From Archegozetes longisetosus (taxonomy: Eukaryota > Arthropoda > Arachnida > Sarcoptiformes > Trhypochthoniidae): a stretch of DNA of 64,000 bases. A model generated the notes under the pieces. That model saw only the letters and a program-made list of their open reading frames with translations, had not been told where the DNA came from and searched no databases. Positions within the stretch are counted from its first letter, which is position 1. Each line of letters opens with the position of its first letter. The stretch covers positions 14,731,794 to 14,795,793 of the forward strand of contig JAEMBT020000009.1 of assembly GCA_018873245.2 (NCBI GenBank). Direction: 5' to 3'. Positions 58,806-64,000 of the stretch are shown piece by piece. A program made the position numbers and the translations under genes.

Positions 58806-61800
58806 ATGTCACTTATTAAAATAGACATTAGTTGGTCGCCATTTGCTGACAGGTATTTAGTATTTTATTTAGTATTTTGTGTTTTTAATTTTTTTATTTT
58901 CTATTTTTGATTTATGTATTTAAACCATATTTTTGTTAATCTAATTTATTATTATATTTATTTTAAGATTCTTCACATTTGGCAATGATTTAAAGTTATA
59001 TCAATGTGAAAGTACGAAAGAGCCACAAAAATGTTACGGTAATTTCAAATGAACAATTAATTATAATAATATAGAACTAATAAATGTTTATTAATAATTA
59101 GGAGGAACACAAGTTTCTGATAAGTACTACGCTCAAGTAATTGCCACCAACACTGACGTACAGTTCGTTAAAGTAATTATTGATTATTGTTGACGTTGAT
59201 TACAGTTGTATTTAGTCATATTTACAATGTATGCATTGCTATTTTCAGTTGTTCAGCATTGTGTTTCCAATTATTGTATTGTTATTTTCAATCGAAAAGT
59301 TTATTCAACGAATATAACATTTAAAAACTATAATTATTCGTTTAATCAAAATGAGATTAACATAATTATCTATTATTTGTTTTCTAAAACATGGTCATAA
59401 GTATTTTGATATTTTTGAATCAATTAGATCACTATTGATCTATAAAATGTGGCCGAGTATTTAATACAAAACAAAATATTTAAAATACATGTGAAAGTAG
59501 GAAATCAAAGTAAACTTAAAATGGAAATAGCAATAACTGCCCACTAAAATAGCAATGCATACATTGCAAATATAACTGAATTAAGCTGTACTATTTTATT
59601 AAAATTAACTCTCCTTATAATATCGGATATAGTGAGCTATAATCAACACTTTCTTAAAAATTATTTGACTCGGACTCTAAACCACATCCGATATAATGAA
59701 GCCATTCCTAGTGCACTAAAGAGTTCACTATGACGAGAGATATACTTCATATCCTAATTATCTTTTCAATTACAGTGTGTTTCATGTAATCCTAAACCAA
59801 TCCATTCTGAAAGTGATGTGTTGCTGGCCGCCGGACACACTTCTGGCAAAGTATTGCTAACTAGTTTTCACTACAATCCTGACAGTACAGGTCTTGTTGG
59901 ACGAGTATTCCTGCCCAAACACGCGCGTCAATGCAATTGTCTTGACTGGAGTCCTAACGATAATAATCTGGTACGAAATGTTGTCATAATTGTGCATAAT
60001 TTGCATTAGACAATATGTTTAAGTAGAGATTTATCTGAAAATTTGCCATACATTGTTAGAATTATACTGAATTTTTCGAATTGATTTCAGTTATGTGCTG
60101 GTTTTGATAAGTTTCGTAATGATTACGCAACAATTATTTGGGACGTTCAGAGATCACCAAGTAGTAACGAAACTTCACAACCCAGTCCACAGAAGCCTCT
60201 CTACGAGTTAGGATTAGGAGAACTGACCAATTCATTAAAATGGTTTCCTTATCAAAATCAAGTTATAGTTTGTGGAATGAATAACAAACACTTGAAAATA
60301 TATGATTTGAGAGATGCGGGCAAACCAAGAGCTGCACTGACCAAAGGGGTTTACGGAATAGCTCTCGACCCCTATTATGACCATAGGTTCGCTTCATTTC
60401 ATGAGGTAACTATGATTCTGTGAAACAAACTCTTCAAAATATCTCAAGTGTTTCAAACTCCATTCTTAGAATCATATATATATTTGGGATTATCGTAACA
60501 TTGAAAAGGCAGTGACCACAATAGGTCCCGAACCCAGAAATATCATGAAAATTGAATGGTGTCCAACAAGATCTAATATGTTGGCCTCTATAATTAAAGA
60601 CGGTTCTGGTATTAAACTGTTCGATATCAAGGATTATGTGAATGCTAACAATGATTTAGAGCCTGCTATTATAGATCGTATTATAAGCCCTTTTGAACGT
60701 AAGATCGAGAAAGATTTTCAATGTTCATAGTTTGAGATTTATTTCCAATTGACAGGTTCTAATCAAAATAAGATCTCTTCATTTGCATGGCATCCCAGTC
60801 ATGAATCTCGAATGATTGTTGTGACCCCAACTGGATCTCTGCGTGACTTCACAGTTGTGGATCGCATTACTTTGGTTTGTAATGTCTTATTAGCTTTGAG
60901 TCTTTCTAAATGTCATATCTTACTATAGAACTGGTCTCCTGTTTCTGAGATTATTTGGACTCATGGAAAAAAGATACTTCAGTGCATTGACTCAAGAGAT
61001 AGAGTTTACGAAGATATTGATGATATAGCTGTTCGAATGAGAAATCTCGCTTTAGAAGGATATGGACTGAGTGTGAGTTATTTATTTTGTCACTATAAGG
61101 AACTAAACTAACCTATATTGTGCTATATACACTCGAAAACTTAATAATCGTTGATAGTAACTAGAAGTGGTGTGCTGTAATGGCCTGTTTCCCATCAGAC
61201 CATAGTATAGAGAATGTTAAGAAACTTGTAAAATGTTCATTATAGTAATGAAAGCAAATTACAAATTGATGTGCATCACAGAGAGGCTGGCATAGCAACT
61301 TCTTGTTACTATCGAGGATTATTAAGTTTTCAAATGTACTGAATTTGTTCTCCAAAATTTTAAAGAGGGATAAACTCTGGCAAATATTTCCAATCGATTC
61401 CCCGCTCTATCATGTCTGGAGATGGATAGAGTTTCGCATAATTTCAGAAGATAAAAATCAATCACTTATTGCGAAAAATATTTCGATTACAAGCAAAGAA
61501 GAGTTATTCAATTCACACAATCCTGAAAGACTTTACGGCGTCCGTTCGATATTAATGCAAATAAATATATCTCAAACTCAACTGAAAAATCGTAGTGAAG
61601 CAGTTATTAGCGCCAATAGCAACGAATCTTCAAGCAATAATTTAACCAATAATATAATAAAGAAATACTATAAAAGTAATGATAGAAAGAGAGCGTTGCA
61701 ACATTGTGGGTGGGATTCTAATTTTGATGATGACTCACAAAATGCTAGACTTGTTCAAACACTAGAAAGTCAGGCGAAGTTCACTCGAGCAGCAGCTGTT

Positions 61801-63000
61801 CTGATCTTTGGTGGAGGAAAAATAAAGAAAGCAATTAACACTCTGAAAAGAGCTGCAGAAGTTGGGAAAGACAAAACAATTAATGTTAATTTGAGTGCTA
61901 TAGCTTTGGCACTCTCCGGCTATACCAAAGATACAAACTCCTTGTGGAGAGAAATGTGCCAAAGCATTCAGTCTCAGCTTTCAGATCCTTATTTAAGGGC
62001 TATTTTTACATTTTTGACAACTGATTCGGAAGACTATAAGGAAATACTAGTGAGTCTTATTTCGAAAACTATACGCTCGATAACTTAAACTAATGAATAT
62101 TATTTGAATTTAGTACGAATCAAAACTTGACATTTCGGATAGAATAGCGTTCGCCTGTATATACTTACCTGACTCATTGGTATGAATGGAACTAAGTTTG
62201 TATTATGACTAATAAATATGATTTGATATAAATAGCTATGCGAATACTTAAACTACCTGAATCGTAAAATGATAGAAGAGGGAAACCTGCGAGCAATTCT
62301 ACTGACGGGGATCACAAACGAAGGTATGGATTTATTCGCGCGTTATATCGAAGCAACAAGTGATGTACAAACAATCAGTTTGATACTCCTTCACGCGCTT
62401 CCAAGTCCCATAAGTCAAAGCCCAAGAGCCAAAATGTGGATCGATAGCTACCGACAACTACTGGACTGCTGGCGTCTGTGGAACGTTCGATCACAATTCG
62501 ACATAGAGTGGTATAACGGATTGTTCCATTTAGAAGAGCCGAAACAAAAGATATTTGTTTCATGTAACTACTGCACACTACCAGTTTCATCATACATAAG
62601 TCGATCTCAAACAGTGAAAGCACAAGAAACATATCAGCAACAGTTATCTCATCATCAGTATAACAGATCGAGTAGTACGCCTTCTACTAATAAAAATCGT
62701 ATTCAAAGTTGTCCCACTTGTCGTAAACCATTGCCGAGATGCGCACTATGTTTGACGCAAATGGGAACTCCTGCCGGTTCTTATTGGAGACCTGGACTAA
62801 ATTTCAATAAGAATGAAAGAAAGTTAAGCCAGTTCTCCTCTTGGTTCACATGGTGTCAAACTTGTCGCCACGGCGGACATGCATCACACATAATTGAATG
62901 GTTTAATGATCATGTGAACTGTCCAGTTGCGGGCTGTTCGTGTAAATGTATGTCACTGGATGCAAACGCAAAGCTGTCTGCAAATACAAGTCTAACCTAA
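58806..63000 (+). CDS. MIOS: MIOS (Mio) homologue, GATOR2 subunit (~901 aa)
   Basis: Exons: 58806-58852, 58968-59038, 59102-59172, 59776-59970, 60091-60405, 60470-60698, 60756-60874, 60929-61072, 61366-62049, 62114-62179, 62236-63000; phases agree. GATOR2 opposes GATOR1 and so promotes TORC1 signalling at the lysosome in response to amino acids. The N-terminal WD-repeat propeller shows [43 protein letters not shown]. The middle has an alpha-solenoid ([19 protein letters not shown]). The C-terminal zinc region from ~755 has [18 protein letters not shown] and [13 protein letters not shown]. Length is near the human protein (875). The 293-nt intron after exon 8 contains a MITE (61130-61336), and the fourth-exon acceptor follows a 600-nt intron with MITE-like remains (59605-59745). 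A polyadenylation signal lies near 63397. Confidence 0.96.
59605..59745. mobile_element. Decayed pogo/Tc1-type MITE in a MIOS intron
   Basis: It shares TATAATATCGGATATAGTGA and the complement-like TTCACTATGACGAGAGATA with the MITEs at 36-42 kb. Termini are eroded, with no clear TA pair. Confidence 0.55.
61130..61336. mobile_element. CTCGAAAAC-family MITE in a MIOS intron (207 bp)
   Basis: The ends are CACTCGAAAACTTAATAATC and the complement of CATTTGAAAACTTAATAATC, flanked by TA (61128-61129, 61337-61338). It lies entirely within the intron, 29 nt before the next acceptor-bounded exon. Confidence 0.88.
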
Positions 63001-63062
63001 CCCAACCCAATTCAACCTAATCTTACCTAACCCGACCTAACCCAACCTAACCTAGTCTAATC
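62993..63062. repeat. Degenerate (CCTAA)n telomere-type repeat at the MIOS stop codon and 3' UTR
   Basis: Twelve or so units of CCTAA with C/T variation (CCTAACCCAACCCAATTCAA ...). The stop codon TAA of MIOS is part of the first unit. CCTAA is the complement of the arthropod TTAGG motif. Confidence 0.8.
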
Positions 63063-64000
63063 ATTCATTTTTATTCGATTCGTTAAATTAATTTATTCAA
63101 AGTAAGTTTTTCCATCATCTGCTCTTTATGTGATTTGTTTAAATTATGCATATGGTTCTCTTTCTTCCTAAAATGTTTAATAACTGTTTCCAAGTGATCA
63201 ATTTTCATAATTTCGATCGAATGTTAGTTTAGATGGTACTAAATGTATATTTGATGATCAGATGGGTCCTTAAAGAATAACAGATGTAATCATTTAGATA
63301 TATTTTTGTAAAAACAAGGTATTTTTAGATTTGATGAAATGTCAAATTTTTGATTATTTAAACACTTTTAGATTCAAAGTGATTGAAAATTGGTTAAATA
63401 AAATACATTGTGATTAATTAGAAATATATTTCTTTTAATAAGAGATAAACTATTTCAAATTTAATTATATACTATCAAAACCAAAATTTGTGTGCTTTTT
63501 TAAGATATATATTTTGTCGCGTAACAAGGACTTGATTGGGAACTGCGCTTAATATTATTTGTTATATGATTGATAGGGGTATGCGTCGAATAGGTGTGAA
63601 TCATGTTCTAATTTATTTATCGCAATCAGAATATATAGTCTATTCAGATGACTAATTAAAGCGATATACACATGATTAAAGTATATATCTAAAGAAAATA
63701 AGTTCACAACTTTTCGGTTTGGTAGCATAAATGAGCAATCTTAATAAACTATACTATGAAATTAGTTAATCAATTCTTTAGAATTTTGCAGCTGATTTCT
63801 TCCGAAATCGCAAAGTCAATTCTAAGTTGATGAATGTTTGAGATGAAATTTATTTGCTTTAGCAATTTTCTGATTGAATAGGATCTAAAACTGCCTACTG
63901 GAAACAATCGATTCTCAAGATATTCGACTTAATAGTTCAGATAGAAATGAATTGATGAGATATATTCTGGTAAGATAACTTTATTCAATATCTGAATGTA
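63063..64000. other. 3' flank of MIOS
   Basis: AT-rich. Contains the probable polyadenylation signal near 63397. No further gene recognised before the window end. Confidence 0.4.

Noticed and set aside
62993..64000. A chromosome end.
   Set aside because: The CCTAA array is short and degenerate, and ordinary AT-rich sequence continues for about 940 bp after it.

Overview
The window is eukaryotic: AT-rich, with small spliced genes (many introns of about 40 to 140 nt), arthropod-type (TTAGG)n repeat traces, arthropod gene families (i-type/destabilase lysozymes, small Maf, gremlin-like BMP antagonist) and several classes of DNA transposon. The combination suggests an arthropod, most likely an acariform mite. 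That placement is inference from gene content and intron size, not from a marker gene.

Layout. 1-17.2 kb holds three tandem copies of a multi-pass membrane protein that looks like a gustatory-receptor-type chemoreceptor (A partial, B and C complete, all minus strand). Their flanks are co-duplicated, and transposons are packed between them: a Tc1 element nested in an older Tc1, a degraded Merlin/ISXO2 element, a degraded Tc1 with a CA repeat in its coding part, a 480-bp hairpin locus, a hAT remnant with an 8-bp target duplication, and a MITE-like insertion in an intron. 18-21 kb has two small uncertain genes and a secreted PI-PLC X-domain gene, part of which is also duplicated at 2.5-5.7 kb. 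22.8-24 kb is a single-domain i-type lysozyme. 24-34 kb is repeat-rich and gene-poor, with one clear gene, a gremlin-like secreted cystine-knot protein at 27.6-28.1 kb. 34.9-35.6 kb is a small Maf bZIP factor. 36.9-41 kb reads as one gene with three tandem i-type lysozyme domains joined by P/Q-rich and S/P-rich linkers. 42.2-44.1 kb is an aldo-keto reductase. 44.9-57.8 kb is TRRAP/Nipped-A (minus, 12 exons, about 3973 aa), and 58.8-63.0 kb is MIOS of GATOR2 (plus, 11 exons, about 901 aa). TRRAP and MIOS are head to head across 963 bp.

Exon coordinates were read by hand from splice consensus and frame continuity. Phases agree at every junction listed, except one homopolymer frameshift in the PI-PLC gene and one ambiguous spot in the lysozyme linker. 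The genes do not form one pathway. The two themes are local expansion of arthropod-type families (chemoreceptors, destabilase lysozymes) and heavy activity of TA-targeting DNA transposons and MITEs. No CRISPR arrays, rRNA or tRNA genes were recognised.
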